From an uncultured Pelagibacteraceae bacterium (GTDB lineage: Bacteria; Pseudomonadota; Alphaproteobacteria; Pelagibacterales; Pelagibacteraceae), in contig CACFLJ010000006.1 in the NCBI GenBank assembly GCA_902567045.1, positions 1-64,000 of the forward strand: 64,000 bases of DNA. Reading direction: 5' to 3'. Positions 15,945-27,455 of the stretch are shown in pieces (the stretch's first letter is position 1; the number at the start of each line of letters is the position of its first letter). The notes below the pieces were generated by a model. The model saw only the letters and a program-made list of their open reading frames with translations, was not told the origin of the DNA and made no database searches. A program made the translations under genes and the position numbers.

Positions 15945-16678
15945 TTACTGGTGGAGCCACAAGAATTGGTGCTGCTATAGCTAGAAAACTTTCAGGTAAG
16001 GGAGTAGAAATCGTAATTCATTATAACAAATCAAAAACTAAGGCTGAAAAGCTTAAAAAAGAATTATCTACAAATGGTACAAAAGTTTATTTGATTAAAG
16101 GAGATCTAAGTGTTGAAAGTGATGTAAATAAGGTTGTTAAATTTGCAAAATCTAAATTAAAATATTTTGATTGTTTGATAAATAATGCTTCTCTGTTTGA
16201 AAATGATAAATTAGAAAATTTTAATACAGATAGTTGGGGACAACATTTAAGAACAAATCTAAGAACACCTGCACTTTTATCAAAAGAATTTGCTAAAAAT
16301 ATTAAGAGTAAGAATAATAATATTATTAATATAATTGATCAAAGAGTTTTTAAGCTTACTCCTTACTTTTTTTCGTATACTATTAGTAAAACTGGACTTT
16401 ATACTCTTACAAAAACTAGTGCTATGAGTTTAGCACCAAAAATAAGAGTTAATGGAATTGCCCCTGGTCCTACAATTAAAAATAAAAGACAAAGTGAAAA
16501 ACATTTTAAAAAACAATACATGGCGACACCCCTCAAAAGACAAGTAGATGTTGAGCAAATATGCAACGCAGTTGACTTTTTTATCAAAAATATATCTATT
16601 ACTGGACAAGTGTTGGCAATAGATAGTGGTCAAAACTTAAATTGGCAAACACCTGACATTATGGGTGGAAAAGAATGA
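15923..16678 (+). CDS. SDR-family oxidoreductase, pteridine reductase (PTR1/FolM)-like
   Basis: TGGATRIG at the nucleotide-binding loop (TGxxxRxG instead of TGxxxGxG), NNAS, YxxxK-type SYTISKTGL. Adjacent to a FolB-like ORF. Confidence 0.75.
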
Positions 16679-17100
16679 AAAAAAATAATTTAAAAATCGT
16701 TAAAATTAACAATAAAAAAACTCTTTTTAATTACGAAAAAAAAGTAATCATTAAAGAACTCGTTCTGGATTTAAAACTTGGTTATTTTGACTTTGAAAAG
16801 GAAAGGCCTCAAAAAGTAAAATTTAATTTAGAGGTAAATTATGAAGACAAAGAACCATCGAATGATAAAGATATAAAGTCGATTGTAAATTATGCAAAAA
16901 TTGTAAGATTGATAAAGAAACTTATAAAAAATAAACATTATAATTTTTTAGAAACATTAGCGGAAGATGTATTCGATGAACTATTCAAAGATAAAAGAAT
17001 TGATAAAATAAGTCTTCAAATTGAGAAATTAGAAATTATGAAAGATTGCTCTTCCGTAGGTATTCAAATTTCAAAAAAAAGAAGTCATGATAAGTTCTGA
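16675..17100 (+). CDS. folB: Dihydroneopterin aldolase (FolB)-like
   Basis: [25 protein letters not shown]...[16 protein letters not shown]...FLETLAEDV. Confidence 0.75.
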   Translation: MKKNNLKIVKINNKKTLFNYEKKVIIKELVLDLKLGYFDFEKERPQKVKFNLEVNYEDKEPSNDKDIKSIVNYAKIVRLIKKLIKNKHYNFLETLAEDVFDELFKDKRIDKISLQIEKLEIMKDCSSVGIQISKKRSHDKF

Positions 17101-18922
17101 TATAGGCAAAGAAGCAATTAAAAAAGAGCTACCACTTATACCCAAACTTCCTGGTGTATACAGAATGTTGAATGAAAAAAATGTGATACTTTATGTTGGT
17201 AAGGCAAAAAATTTACCTAACAGACTGAAGAGTTATGTTTCAGAGAAAAATCATATTATCAGAACAGAAAGAATGCTATCTCAAACAAGGAAAATTGAGA
17301 TCACAAGTACTTCAAATGAGAGTGAAGCGCTTCTACTAGAGGCAAACTTAATAAAAAAATATAAACCTAAATTCAATATACTTTTACGCGACGACAAGTC
17401 ATTTCCATTTATTTTTATTGGAAATGAGGATAAATGGCCTCAAATTAGAAGACATAGAGGAAAAAAAACTAGACAAGGTTTTTACTTTGGACCTTTCGCT
17501 TCAGCTGGATCTGCTAATTGGACTATTAAAATGATCCAGAAAATTTTTCAACTAAGAGTTTGTGATGATACAGTATTTAAAAAAAGAGAAAGACCGTGCA
17601 TCCTTTATCAAATCAAGAGATGTTCTGGTCCATGTGTTGGATATATAGAAAAAGATGATTATAAGCTATCAGTTGATAGCGCAATTGAATTTGTATCTGG
17701 TAAATCAAGAAAGATACAAAAAAATTTGTCAGGACAAATGGAAAAGGCAAGTTCTGATTTAGATTTTGAAAAAGCTGCAATATTGAGAGATAGAATTAAA
17801 TCTTTAAATATTATTCAATCATCTCAAAGAATAAATGAGGCAAATTTAGTTGAAGCAGATGTTATAGCTGGATACAAAGAGTCTGGAAAGACTTGTATTC
17901 AAGTATTTTTCTATAGATCAAAACAAAACTGGGGAAACCAAGCCTTTTTTCCTAAACACGACCCAGACGATAACCTAAAAGAAATTTTGAATTCTTTTGT
18001 TTCTCAATTTTATGAAAACAAAAGTGTACCAAGCTCCATTATCTTAAGTGAAGAAATTAAGGAAAAAGTCCTAATCGAAAAAACACTTTCCCAAAAAGAA
18101 AATAAAGAAATAAACATTTCTGTTGCAAAAAGAGGTTCTAAACTTAAAGTTGTAAATCAAGCTCTAAAAAATGCAAAAGATAGCTTAAATAGAAAAATTT
18201 ATGAGAGCCAAAATAATAAAGAGTTGTTTGAAAATGTTTCTAAAAAATTTAATTTAGAAAACAATATTAATCTAGTTGAGGTTTATGATAACAGTCATAT
18301 CCAAGGGACTAATAGTGTTGGTGCACTCATCACTTTTGGTGATGAGGGTTTTATTAAAAAAAGGTATAGAAAATTTAATATTAAAATTAAGAAAAATGAA
18401 CAAGATGATTACGGAATGATGCGAGAAGTTTTAAATAGAAGATTTAAAAGAGCTGTTCAAGAAAAAGATAATTATTTAACAATGCCAGACTTAGTAATAG
18501 TTGACGGTGGTAAAGGACAATACTCAGTAGCCAGAGAAACACTTAATGAATTAGGATTACATGATATTCCAATGATCGCAATTGCAAAAGGTAAATTTAG
18601 GAATAGTGGTAATGAAACATTTTTTCATAATGGTAAAGAATTTAAGTTTGAAAAAAATGACCCTACCCTCTTTTTCTTACAAAGATTAAGAGATGAGTCA
18701 CATAGATTTGCAATAAGTGCACACAGGGCGAAGAGAAAGAAAGGTATTAGTAGGTCTTTACTTGATCAAATTGATGGAATTGGATCTATAAGAAAAAGGG
18801 CACTTTTAAATCACTTTGGCTCAGCAAGAGCAGTAGAATCCGCAAGCTTAGATGAGATAAAAACAGTCGAAGGAGTTGAGGAAAAAGTTGCAAAAAAGAT
18901 ATATAATTACTTCCACGAGTAA
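17087..18922 (+). CDS. uvrC: Excinuclease ABC subunit C
   Basis: [28 protein letters not shown] (GIY-YIG-type), [11 protein letters not shown]-terminal HhH. Confidence 0.97.
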   Translation: MISSDIGKEAIKKELPLIPKLPGVYRMLNEKNVILYVGKAKNLPNRLKSYVSEKNHIIRTERMLSQTRKIEITSTSNESEALLLEANLIKKYKPKFNILLRDDKSFPFIFIGNEDKWPQIRRHRGKKTRQGFYFGPFASAGSANWTIKMIQKIFQLRVCDDTVFKKRERPCILYQIKRCSGPCVGYIEKDDYKLSVDSAIEFVSGKSRKIQKNLSGQMEKASSDLDFEKAAILRDRIKSLNIIQSSQRINEANLVEADVIAGYKESGKTCIQVFFYRSKQNWGNQAFFPKHDPDDNLKEILNSFVSQFYENKSVPSSIILSEEIKEKVLIEKTLSQKENKEINISVAKRGSKLKVVNQALKNAKDSLNRKIYESQNNKELFENVSKKFNLENNINLVEVYDNSHIQGTNSVGALITFGDEGFIKKRYRKFNIKIKKNEQDDYGMMREVLNRRFKRAVQEKDNYLTMPDLVIVDGGKGQYSVARETLNELGLHDIPMIAIAKGKFRNSGNETFFHNGKEFKFEKNDPTLFFLQRLRDESHRFAISAHRAKRKKGISRSLLDQIDGIGSIRKRALLNHFGSARAVESASLDEIKTVEGVEEKVAKKIYNYFHE

Positions 18923-18925
18923 TAT

Positions 18926-19504
18926 ATGAAAATTCCAAATTATCTTACTATTGGTAGAATTATAATTGTTCCTATATTTGTATTTGCATTTTATTTACCA
19001 GGTTTTTATGGAGATGTAATTCCTTTTGCACTATTTGTTGTTGCCTCATTTACTGACTTCTTAGACGGATTATTAGCAAGAATGTTTAAGGAAGAGTCTA
19101 AACTTGGAGAGTTATTAGATCCAATTGCTGATAAAATTATAGTAGCTACTGCACTAATATTGCTTGTTATGGATGGAACTATTAAAAACTATGAAGTTAT
19201 TGCTGCAATAATAATACTTACGAGAGAGGTATTAATTTCTGGTTTAAGGGAATTTTTAGCTAAAGGAAGTGTCAAACTTCCAGTTTCAAGTCTAGCAAAA
19301 GTAAAAACTTTTCTTCAAATGTTTTGTATTTCTGTTTTGCTCACTGGAGAAACTGGAAATAAAATTGTAAATTTCCAAGACTATAATGCTCAAACAATTG
19401 GAATTATTTTATTATGGCTGTCTGCTTTTCTTACTTTATATACTGGATATGAATATTTAAGGAAAGGTATAGATCACGCGATATCTGAAGATAACAAAGA
19501 TTAA
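18926..19504 (+). CDS. pgsA: CDP-diacylglycerol--glycerol-3-phosphate 3-phosphatidyltransferase
   Basis: IPNYLTIGRI and CDP-alcohol phosphatidyltransferase-like DFLDGLLARMFKEESKLGELLDPIADK. Confidence 0.93.
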   Translation: MKIPNYLTIGRIIIVPIFVFAFYLPGFYGDVIPFALFVVASFTDFLDGLLARMFKEESKLGELLDPIADKIIVATALILLVMDGTIKNYEVIAAIIILTREVLISGLREFLAKGSVKLPVSSLAKVKTFLQMFCISVLLTGETGNKIVNFQDYNAQTIGIILLWLSAFLTLYTGYEYLRKGIDHAISEDNKD

Positions 19505-20382
19505 GCAGCCTTTTTTTTTCTTACTAATTTGCCATAGCTTGCTGACAAATCTAAAATAAGATCACAAACTTTATAGTTATTTTCAGCAATTTGGGAAATT
19601 GGTGTTATCTCAGCAGCTGTCCCAGTTAAAAAGCATCCCTCAAAACTTGCTAATTCGTCTGGTTTAATTTTTCTTTCATGAACTTTTATATTTTTTGATT
19701 TTGCTAATTCAATAACAGTTTGCCTTGTGATGCCATTTAAGAATGAGTCTGGAATTGGAGTATGAAGTTCACCATTTTTATCTTTAAAAAATATGTTTGC
19801 ACTCGTTGACTCTGCAACATTATCCTCGTGATCTAACATTAATGACTCGCTATATCCTTGTCTTTCAGCCTCATGTTTGGAAAGCGTACAAATCATATAC
19901 AATCCTGCAGCTTTGCTATCCCACGGTATAGTATTTGGAGCTGGTCTTCTCCAATTAGAAATGTTTAATTTAATACCTTCAATTTTCAACTTAGGATCGA
20001 AATAGTCGCCCCACTCCCAAGTAGCAACCGCTACATTTATTTTTGTTTTTTGAGCAGATACACCCATCATTTCACTCCCTCTCCAAGCAAAAGGTCTTAG
20101 ATAACCATTCTGTACATTTTGAATTTTTATTATCTGGTTACAAGCTTTGTTTATTTCTTCTTTTGTGTAAGGAATGTTCATATCCATTCTTTTAGCCGAA
20201 TGATATAATCTATCTGTATGTTCTTGTAGTTTGAAAATTTCACCATCATAAACCCTCACACCCTCAAAAACTAAACTTGCATAGTGTAGTCCATGACTGA
20301 TGACATGCAGCTTTGCATCCTGCCACTCAACAAGATCACCATTGTACCAGATTTTTCCGTCTCTTTTATCGTAAGGTATCAT
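19501..20382 (-). CDS. ilvE: Branched-chain amino acid aminotransferase
   Basis: Class IV aminotransferase; ASLVFEGVRVYDG, GFLTGTAAEITPI-like CFLTGTAAEITPI. Confidence 0.92.
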   Translation of the reverse strand: MIPYDKRDGKIWYNGDLVEWQDAKLHVISHGLHYASLVFEGVRVYDGEIFKLQEHTDRLYHSAKRMDMNIPYTKEEINKACNQIIKIQNVQNGYLRPFAWRGSEMMGVSAQKTKINVAVATWEWGDYFDPKLKIEGIKLNISNWRRPAPNTIPWDSKAAGLYMICTLSKHEAERQGYSESLMLDHEDNVAESTSANIFFKDKNGELHTPIPDSFLNGITRQTVIELAKSKNIKVHERKIKPDELASFEGCFLTGTAAEITPISQIAENNYKVCDLILDLSASYGKLVRKKKAA

Positions 20383-20443
20383 TTGATTTATTTTTTAGAA
20401 AAAATATCTTTGTATATATAATATGTCAATATAACTTACCATT

Positions 20444-20887
20444 ATGAAAAAACTTTTGTATCTGAAAGATCACCAATTAAAAGAATATATCGAAAAAATA
20501 TTCAATGGATATAGAGAAACTGTCGCTGATGCTAAAAAGGTTTTAGATAAACACGCCTTAGGAACTGCTCACAATAAAGTAATTCACCTTATATCTTTGT
20601 ATGAAGGTATAACTATTTCAAACTTATTAAGAAAGCTTAAGGTTACGAAACAAAGTTTAAATAGAGTTCTTAATGATTTGGTAGAGATCAAGGCCATAGA
20701 ATTTAAAAGAGATGAAATAGATACAAGAGTTAAACATGTATACTTAACAGAAGAAGGAGAAAAAATATTTGATGAAATTTTTTCTGTACAAAAGAAAAGA
20801 ATTTATGAAGCATTTTTAAGTTCAGATTCTAATGATGTTGTTAGTTTCGATAAAGTTCTTAAAAAAATAATTAATGAAAAATTTTAA
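20444..20887 (+). CDS. MarR-family transcriptional regulator
   Basis: wHTH: ITISNLLRKLKVTKQSLNRVLNDLVEIKAIEFKRDEIDTRVKHVYLTEEGE. Overlaps the downstream response regulator. Confidence 0.85.
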   Translation: MKKLLYLKDHQLKEYIEKIFNGYRETVADAKKVLDKHALGTAHNKVIHLISLYEGITISNLLRKLKVTKQSLNRVLNDLVEIKAIEFKRDEIDTRVKHVYLTEEGEKIFDEIFSVQKKRIYEAFLSSDSNDVVSFDKVLKKIINEKF

Positions 20888-21551
20888 AGCCCATATATTA
20901 ATTGTAGATGATGATGATAGAATAAGAGATTTAGTAAAAGAATATTTAAACCAAAATAATTATCTTGTTTCGACTGCTAAAGATTCAATCGATGCTTTTG
21001 AAAAGACTAAAATTATTAAATTTGACTTAATAGTTCTAGATATAATGATGCCAGGAAAAACTGGACTAGAATTTACTCAGGATTATAAAAAAAAAATTAA
21101 TACACCAATTTTATTATTAACAGCTAAGGGAGAACCATCTGAAAGAATTGAAGGACTTGAAGTAGGTGCAGACGATTATTTGACAAAACCTTTTGAACCA
21201 AAGGAATTAATTTTAAGAATAAATAATATTTTAAATAAAACTAAATCACTAGAAATAAAAAGAGTTATTGAATTTGGCAATATAAAAATAGACCTAAAAA
21301 AGCTATTTATCTTTAAAGATGACCAAAGACTAAAAATAAATAGTACAGAAAAACTAATTTTAGAAAAAATGATAAATTCTCCTGGCAAAATTTTTACAAG
21401 AGATGAAATTGCAAGTTTAATAGATTTAAGTAAAGAACGATCAATAGATGTTATTGTTACTAGATTAAGAAAAAAAATTGAAGAAACTCCAAAAAGTCCC
21501 AAATACTTGCAAACTATAAGAGGAGAAGGGTATGTTCTTTGGATTGAGTAA
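20874..21551 (+). CDS. OmpR-family response regulator
   Basis: ILIVDDDDRIRDLVKEYL, DLIVLDIMMPGKTG, LTAKGE, C-terminal wHTH RSIDVIVTRLRKKIE. Confidence 0.93.
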   Translation: MKNFKAHILIVDDDDRIRDLVKEYLNQNNYLVSTAKDSIDAFEKTKIIKFDLIVLDIMMPGKTGLEFTQDYKKKINTPILLLTAKGEPSERIEGLEVGADDYLTKPFEPKELILRINNILNKTKSLEIKRVIEFGNIKIDLKKLFIFKDDQRLKINSTEKLILEKMINSPGKIFTRDEIASLIDLSKERSIDVIVTRLRKKIEETPKSPKYLQTIRGEGYVLWIE

Positions 21552-22848
21552 ATTTTTAAAAAACATACTACCCAAAAGATTATTTTATAGAGGATTATTA
21601 ATTGTAGCAGTCCCAATAGTGATATTACAAATCACTATATCTTTAGTTTTTTTTGACAGTTTATGGATTAAAACAAATAAAGGCTTAACTAAAGCTCTGG
21701 TAAGTGAAATAGTTACTATTATTGATATTTATGACAATGAGAGTGAATATAATAAAAAAATAGTTACTGACCTTTACAATAAAAATTTTAGTTTTTCCGT
21801 TAGATTTTTAGATAATGAAAAACTACCTGATATAAAAGTTGAAAGATGGTTTAGTCCTATGGATAGGACTTTGAGGAGAGAATTGAAACCTAAAATTGGT
21901 CAACATTGGTTTAATACCATTTCATATAAGGAAGTTGTGGATTTAAGAATAAAATTTAGAGATGGAGTTTTGCAAATATTTTTTCCAAAAGATAGAATTC
22001 AAGCATCTTCTATTAGGATATTTGCTTTTTGGATAACTGTTCCTGCAATTTTAATGATAGCAGTAGCAATGATTTTCTTAAAAAATCAAACAAGACCAAT
22101 TACTAAACTTGCACAAGCATCTGAAAGATTTGGCAGAGGTGAAGATATTGAGGAGTTTAGACCTTCTGGAGCTTTGGAAATAAGAAAAGCAGGTCTGGAA
22201 TTTGAAAAGATGAGAAAAAGAATTCTAAGACATTTAAATCAAAGATCTGAAATGTTATCTGGTATTAGTCACGATTTAAGAACGCCTCTTACTAGAATAA
22301 AACTACAGCTCGCTGTTATCAAAGATAAAAATTTATCAAAAAAAATCTCAAAAGATGTTGATGAAATGGAAAAAATGCTAAATGAATATCTTCAATTCAC
22401 AAGCACAGGTGCAAAAGATAAAACTGAAACCTTTGATATTTCCGAACTTGTAGATGAAATAATTTCACGGTATGAAAATAATAATATTGACAAAAAAATT
22501 AAGAAAAAAATCTATTTCAACGGAAGAAAAAATTTAATTACGAGGTGCATTACTAATTTAATTGATAATTCTAACAAATACGCAGAAAAAATATCAGTAA
22601 ATTTAGAAAAAAAAAACTCAATTATTTTTTTATCAATTGATGATGATGGTCCTGGTGTAGATAAATCAGAATTTAATAACATTACTAAACCATTCTATAA
22701 AATAGACAAAAGCAGGTCGGAGTCTAAATCGAGTGTCGGTTTAGGTTTATCAATATCATCTGATATTATAAAGTCTCATGGTGGAGATATTCGGTTTAAC
22801 AAATCAAAATTGGGCGGATTGAAAGTGACTATTTCTTTACCTTACTAG
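21532..22848 (+). CDS. EnvZ-type sensor histidine kinase
   Basis: Two TMs, HAMP, H-box SGISHDLRTPLTRIKLQ, HATPase DDDGPGVDKSE, GLGLSISSDIIKSHGG. Confidence 0.92.
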   Translation: MFFGLSKFLKNILPKRLFYRGLLIVAVPIVILQITISLVFFDSLWIKTNKGLTKALVSEIVTIIDIYDNESEYNKKIVTDLYNKNFSFSVRFLDNEKLPDIKVERWFSPMDRTLRRELKPKIGQHWFNTISYKEVVDLRIKFRDGVLQIFFPKDRIQASSIRIFAFWITVPAILMIAVAMIFLKNQTRPITKLAQASERFGRGEDIEEFRPSGALEIRKAGLEFEKMRKRILRHLNQRSEMLSGISHDLRTPLTRIKLQLAVIKDKNLSKKISKDVDEMEKMLNEYLQFTSTGAKDKTETFDISELVDEIISRYENNNIDKKIKKKIYFNGRKNLITRCITNLIDNSNKYAEKISVNLEKKNSIIFLSIDDDGPGVDKSEFNNITKPFYKIDKSRSESKSSVGLGLSISSDIIKSHGGDIRFNKSKLGGLKVTISLPY

Positions 22849-23071
22849 TCTTTTTTCTTTTTTTCTTCTCTTCTAATTTTTTTTCTAGGATGCTAATTCT
22901 CTTATTTAAAACATCTACTTCTTCTTTGCTTGCTAGTTTCATTTTAAATACAATTTCATCTCTCTTTGATTTTAGTATTGAGATTACCTCATCAGATACA
23001 TCTTTATAATTAATCAGACCTTGTTCAATTAGTTTTGCAAATTTATCGAATACGAATCTTGATTTTGACAT
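22829..23071 (-). CDS. UbiK/YqiC-like accessory factor (BMFP domain)
   Basis: 80 aa; C-terminal coiled coil EEVDVLNKRISILEKKLEEKK after an amphipathic N-half. Confidence 0.7.
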   Translation of the reverse strand: MSKSRFVFDKFAKLIEQGLINYKDVSDEVISILKSKRDEIVFKMKLASKEEVDVLNKRISILEKKLEEKKKRKKTSKVKK

Positions 23072-23121
23072 AATAATTATTTACTAGAGTTCTATTTAAT
23101 AGCTTATAATAAATTTTACAA

Positions 23122-23907
23122 ATGTTTACTAATAATTTTGACCCAGTAGCTTTTGAAATATTCTCTTTAAGTGTCAGGTGGTATTCGCTAGCATATATTT
23201 TTGGGATTATTTTCGGTTGGTTATATTGTAAAAAAATACTAATTAAAGATGATATAATTCAAAAATTATTTGAAGATTATATATCATATTTGATAATAGG
23301 AATTATTATTGGAGGAAGGCTGGGGTATGTAATTTTTTATAATTTTTCTTATTTTCTGAATAATCCAATTGAAATTTTTATGATATGGAACGGAGGCATG
23401 TCATTTCATGGGGGTTTAATTGGTATAATTATTACTACTTATTTATTTTCGAAAAAGAATAAGACAGATATTTTTATTTTTTTAGATTTAGTATCTATTG
23501 CAGCTCCAATAGGCATTTTATTTGGTAGGATTTCAAATTTTATAAATGGAGAATTAGTTGGAAAAGTTACAAATTCTAATTGGGGAGTTTTTTTTCCAGA
23601 CTACGATGATAAATTAAGACACCCTTCTCAATTATATGAAGCATTTTTAGAAGGTATTATTTTATTTATTTTAATGAATTTAATTTTTTTTAATAAAAAT
23701 TATAAAATTGGAACCTGCTCATTCATGTTCTTAATACTTTATGGATGTTTTAGAATTACCTCTGAAATTTTTAGAGAGCCAGATTTACAAATTGGATATT
23801 TATTTGGATATGTCAGCATGGGAATGTTTTTAAGTGCCATAATGATTTTAATTGGATTTTTAATTTATTTTAAAAGAAATGATGAAACCAAATCTCAAAA
23901 AATTTAA
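23122..23907 (+). CDS. lgt: Prolipoprotein diacylglyceryl transferase
   Basis: SVRWYSLAYIFGI, GGRLGYVIFYN, WNGGMSFHGGLIG, GRISNFINGELVGKVT. Confidence 0.95.
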   Translation: MFTNNFDPVAFEIFSLSVRWYSLAYIFGIIFGWLYCKKILIKDDIIQKLFEDYISYLIIGIIIGGRLGYVIFYNFSYFLNNPIEIFMIWNGGMSFHGGLIGIIITTYLFSKKNKTDIFIFLDLVSIAAPIGILFGRISNFINGELVGKVTNSNWGVFFPDYDDKLRHPSQLYEAFLEGIILFILMNLIFFNKNYKIGTCSFMFLILYGCFRITSEIFREPDLQIGYLFGYVSMGMFLSAIMILIGFLIYFKRNDETKSQKI

Positions 23908-24961
23908 AATTACGTCAAAAAAACCTTTACCTGTTGATGATTTTATTGAAAAAATTCTATACGAACCGGATATAGGTTACTATTCTAGCAAAGATCCATT
24001 TGGTAAAAATGGAGATTTTATAACATCCCCTACTATTTCAAATCTATTCTCAGAAATTATAGGCATATGGTTAATTTCTGCCTGGGAAAAAATGGGTAAA
24101 CCTAAAGTATTTAATTTTGTAGAACTTGGACCAGGAGATGGAAGTTTAACTAAGGTTATAATTAGTACTTTACAAAAGTTTCCAGAATTAAATAGAGCTA
24201 TAAAAATTTACTTATATGAGAAAAGTTTATTTTTAAAGAAATTACAAAAGCAAAATATAGATAATAAAAGAATTAAATGGATCAAAAACTTTGACTCAAT
24301 AAAAAAGGGACCAGTTATTTTTTTTGGTAACGAGTTTTTTGATGCAATCCCAATTAAACAGTTTTCAAATATAAATAATGAGTTATTTGAAAAATGTTAT
24401 TCAGTGAAAAACAACATTGATATTATTGAAAAGTTTATAAAATGTAATAAAAAAGATGTCGCACAAATAATGACTTTTGGGACATTAAAAAAACTAAAAT
24501 TTATTGAATTTCCTAAAAAGGGATTAATAGAATTAAATCCAATAATAAAGAAAATCAATAAACTTTCTGGTGGTATTTTACTTATAGATTACGGTTATTT
24601 GAACAGTAAAAACTTAAATACCATTCAGGCAGTAATGGGTAATAAAAAAATTTCAGCTGAGAAAATGTTAAAAAATCTAGGTAAAGCAGATATAACCTCA
24701 CTAGTAAATTTTAATTTATTAAAAGAGTACTTTCTTAAAAATAATCTTAAAGTAAAAAAAGTAGTCACTCAAAGGTTTTTTCTAGAAAGAATGGGCATAA
24801 TTGAAAGAGCGCAGATTTTACAGAAAAAAAAAACTAATAAAGAGCAGATATATATGAAAGAAACTTTGTCTCGACTATTAGAAGAAAAACAAATGGGTAG
24901 CCTCTTTAAGGTAATTTTTGGATACAAAAATAAAAATAATAATTTTTTTGGTTTTGAATAA
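23879..24961 (+). CDS. MidA/NDUFAF7-family SAM-dependent methyltransferase
   Basis: DFITSPTISNLFSEIIGIWL, FVELGPGDGSL, FFGNEFFDAIPIKQF (COG1565 family). Confidence 0.88.
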   Translation: MMKPNLKKFKITSKKPLPVDDFIEKILYEPDIGYYSSKDPFGKNGDFITSPTISNLFSEIIGIWLISAWEKMGKPKVFNFVELGPGDGSLTKVIISTLQKFPELNRAIKIYLYEKSLFLKKLQKQNIDNKRIKWIKNFDSIKKGPVIFFGNEFFDAIPIKQFSNINNELFEKCYSVKNNIDIIEKFIKCNKKDVAQIMTFGTLKKLKFIEFPKKGLIELNPIIKKINKLSGGILLIDYGYLNSKNLNTIQAVMGNKKISAEKMLKNLGKADITSLVNFNLLKEYFLKNNLKVKKVVTQRFFLERMGIIERAQILQKKKTNKEQIYMKETLSRLLEEKQMGSLFKVIFGYKNKNNNFFGFE

Positions 24962-25713
24962 TGTTTAAATCAAAAAAACTTTCTAAATTTAAGACGATAA
25001 GACATGGTTTTTTTAATCGATTTGGAGGTGTCTCAAAAGGTATTTATAAAGGTTTAAATTGTGGTCTAGGATCTGATGATAGAATTAGAGATGTTAAGAA
25101 AAATATAGAAAAAGTTTGCCAAAAAATTGGCTGTAATAAAAATAATCTTGTATTATTAGATCAAATTCACAGTAATAATGTTTATAAAATAAGCAAAATT
25201 CCAAAGAAAAAATTAATAGGTGACTCAATAGTAACAAATAAAAAAGGCATCGCTTTAGGAATTTTGACAGCTGATTGTGCTCCTGTTTTTATATATGACC
25301 CAGTTAATAATTTAATTAGTGCCCTACATGCAGGATGGAAGGGAGCATACAAAAAAATAGTATCTACTACATTAAGAAAATTTAAATCAAGCGGTAGTAA
25401 TTTTAATGATTTAATAGTTGTAATTGGACCTTGTATAGGAAAAAATAACTATGAAGTAAGAAATGATTTCTTGGATAAATTTATTAAACAAGAAAGATCT
25501 AATAAAAAATTTTTTAAAACCAAAAGAAATAAAATATATTTTAGTTTAATAGATTATATTAAAGAGCAATTTGTTAAATTTGGTGTTAAAAACATTGAAA
25601 TTATCAAAAAAGATACATATTTATTAAGTAACAACTTTTTCAGTGCTAGAAGATCAATTAAAAATAAATTAAATGATTATGGTAGAAATATTTCTGTAAT
25701 TATGATTAAATAG
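24961..25713 (+). CDS. pgeF: Multicopper-oxidase-like YfiH/PgeF family (laccase domain)
   Basis: [41 protein letters not shown]. Confidence 0.9.
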   Translation: MFKSKKLSKFKTIRHGFFNRFGGVSKGIYKGLNCGLGSDDRIRDVKKNIEKVCQKIGCNKNNLVLLDQIHSNNVYKISKIPKKKLIGDSIVTNKKGIALGILTADCAPVFIYDPVNNLISALHAGWKGAYKKIVSTTLRKFKSSGSNFNDLIVVIGPCIGKNNYEVRNDFLDKFIKQERSNKKFFKTKRNKIYFSLIDYIKEQFVKFGVKNIEIIKKDTYLLSNNFFSARRSIKNKLNDYGRNISVIMIK

Positions 25714-25727
25714 GTTGTTCTCAAAAA

Positions 25728-26660
25728 ATGAAGATTCTCACTGGAAATAGCAATAAACAGCTAAGTAATAAAATTTCAAAAAATCTAAAAAATAAATTAG
25801 TAAATACCAGTATTAGAAAATTTGCAGATGGTGAGATCTATATTGAAATTAACGAAAATATACGAGGAAACAGTATTTTTATAATCCAATCAGTGTCCTC
25901 GCCTGCAAATGATAATTTAATGGAGTTGCTTCTTTGTATAGATGCACTTAAAAGATCATCTGCAAAAAATATCACTGCAGTAATTCCATATTTTGGGTAT
26001 GCGAGACAAGATCGTAAGGTTGTACCAAGAACTTCTATTTCTGCAAAATTAGTATCCAACTTGATTACAAATGCAGGAGCTGACAGAGTAGTGACAGTGG
26101 ATTTACATGCGGGACAAATTCAAGGTTTTTTTGATATCCCAGTTGATAACCTTTTTGCTACCCCAATCTTTGCAAAGCATATTAAAAGGAAAATTAAAAG
26201 TAATAACATAATTTGTGTTGCACCTGACGTTGGAGGAGTTGAAAGAGCAAGAGCTTTAGGAAAAAAATTAGATGTAGGTTTAGCAATAGTTGACAAAAGA
26301 AGACCTAGTCCTGGAAAGTCACAAGTTATGAATGTCATTGGAAATGTTAAAAACAAAATTTGTATTTTAACTGATGATATAATTGATTCTGGAGGAACAA
26401 TTGTTAATGCGGCGGATGCTTTATTAAAAAGAGGTGCAAAAGAAGTTCATGTATATGCAACTCATGGTGTTTTTAGCGGTGATGCAGTTAAAAAGATAAA
26501 GAATTCAAAAATTAAAAATTTAGTTATTACAGATAGTATAGATAGTTCAGACAAATTAAAAAAAGTAAGAAATATTGAAGTATTATCAATATCAATATTG
26601 TTGGCTGAAGCCATTAAAAGGATTTCTAATTCAACATCTGTTTCAGATCTATTTAAATAA
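25728..26660 (+). CDS. prs: Ribose-phosphate pyrophosphokinase
   Basis: [54 protein letters not shown]. Confidence 0.97.
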   Translation: MKILTGNSNKQLSNKISKNLKNKLVNTSIRKFADGEIYIEINENIRGNSIFIIQSVSSPANDNLMELLLCIDALKRSSAKNITAVIPYFGYARQDRKVVPRTSISAKLVSNLITNAGADRVVTVDLHAGQIQGFFDIPVDNLFATPIFAKHIKRKIKSNNIICVAPDVGGVERARALGKKLDVGLAIVDKRRPSPGKSQVMNVIGNVKNKICILTDDIIDSGGTIVNAADALLKRGAKEVHVYATHGVFSGDAVKKIKNSKIKNLVITDSIDSSDKLKKVRNIEVLSISILLAEAIKRISNSTSVSDLFK

Positions 26661-26702
26661 AACTTGTAAAATTAACAAACTTCGGTTAAAAACCAGCTTT
26701 TT

Positions 26703-27419
26703 ATGAGCACAATACAAGCTACAATTAGAGAAACAAAAACTAAAGGCCAAGTAAACGACCTAAGAAGCAAAGGTAATGTTCCAGGTATAGTTTATGGCGG
26801 AGAACAGCCAAATGAAAAAATTTCAATTACAACTAAAGAGCTTAAAAATTTAATAAATAAAGAAAATTTTCTATCTAATGTAATTTCTATCAGTTTAGAT
26901 GGTAAAGAGCAAAAAGTTCTAACAAGAAATATTGCTTTTGATACTGTCACTGATGAGCCTATTCATTTCGACTTAATGAGAATTGTTAAAGGTGGAAAAA
27001 TTATTTTAGAAATACCTGTGAAATTTATAAACAATGAACTATCGCCAGGACTCAAACGAGGAGGAGTATTAAATATTGTAAGACGTAAAGTAGAATTAAG
27101 ATGTCCCGCAGAAAATATTCCAACTGAACTTGTTGTAGATTTAGAGGGTTTAGATATTGGCACAAGTATAAAAATTTCTTCAATCAATTTACCTGAAAAC
27201 GTTACTCCTAAGATTCAAGGTAGAGACTTCGTTATTGCAACAGTTGCTGCACCTACGGTAGTTAAGGAGCCAGAAAAACCAGCAGAGGCAGCTGAAGGTG
27301 AGGCTACAGAAGGAGCAGAAGCAGCTGCAGAAGGTGGTGATAAAACTTCAACTGATGGTGATAAGGCTGAGGGTGACAAAGCTAAAGAAGAAGATAAATC
27401 TTCATCAGATAAAAAATAA
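26703..27419 (+). CDS. rplY: 50S ribosomal protein L25/general stress protein Ctc
   Basis: RSKGNVPGIVYGG, HFDLMRIVKGGKI, acidic/Ala/Gly low-complexity C-tail. Confidence 0.92.
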   Translation: MSTIQATIRETKTKGQVNDLRSKGNVPGIVYGGEQPNEKISITTKELKNLINKENFLSNVISISLDGKEQKVLTRNIAFDTVTDEPIHFDLMRIVKGGKIILEIPVKFINNELSPGLKRGGVLNIVRRKVELRCPAENIPTELVVDLEGLDIGTSIKISSINLPENVTPKIQGRDFVIATVAAPTVVKEPEKPAEAAEGEATEGAEAAAEGGDKTSTDGDKAEGDKAKEEDKSSSDKK

Positions 27420-27455
27420 TAAATAGTGAAATTTTTTTTCCAGATTTAATTTGAT

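Noticed and set aside
27250-27419. Acidic Ala/Glu/Gly/Asp repeat-like tail of L25 as a distinct element
   Set aside because: Acidic low-complexity C-terminal tails are common in long-form L25/CTC proteins.
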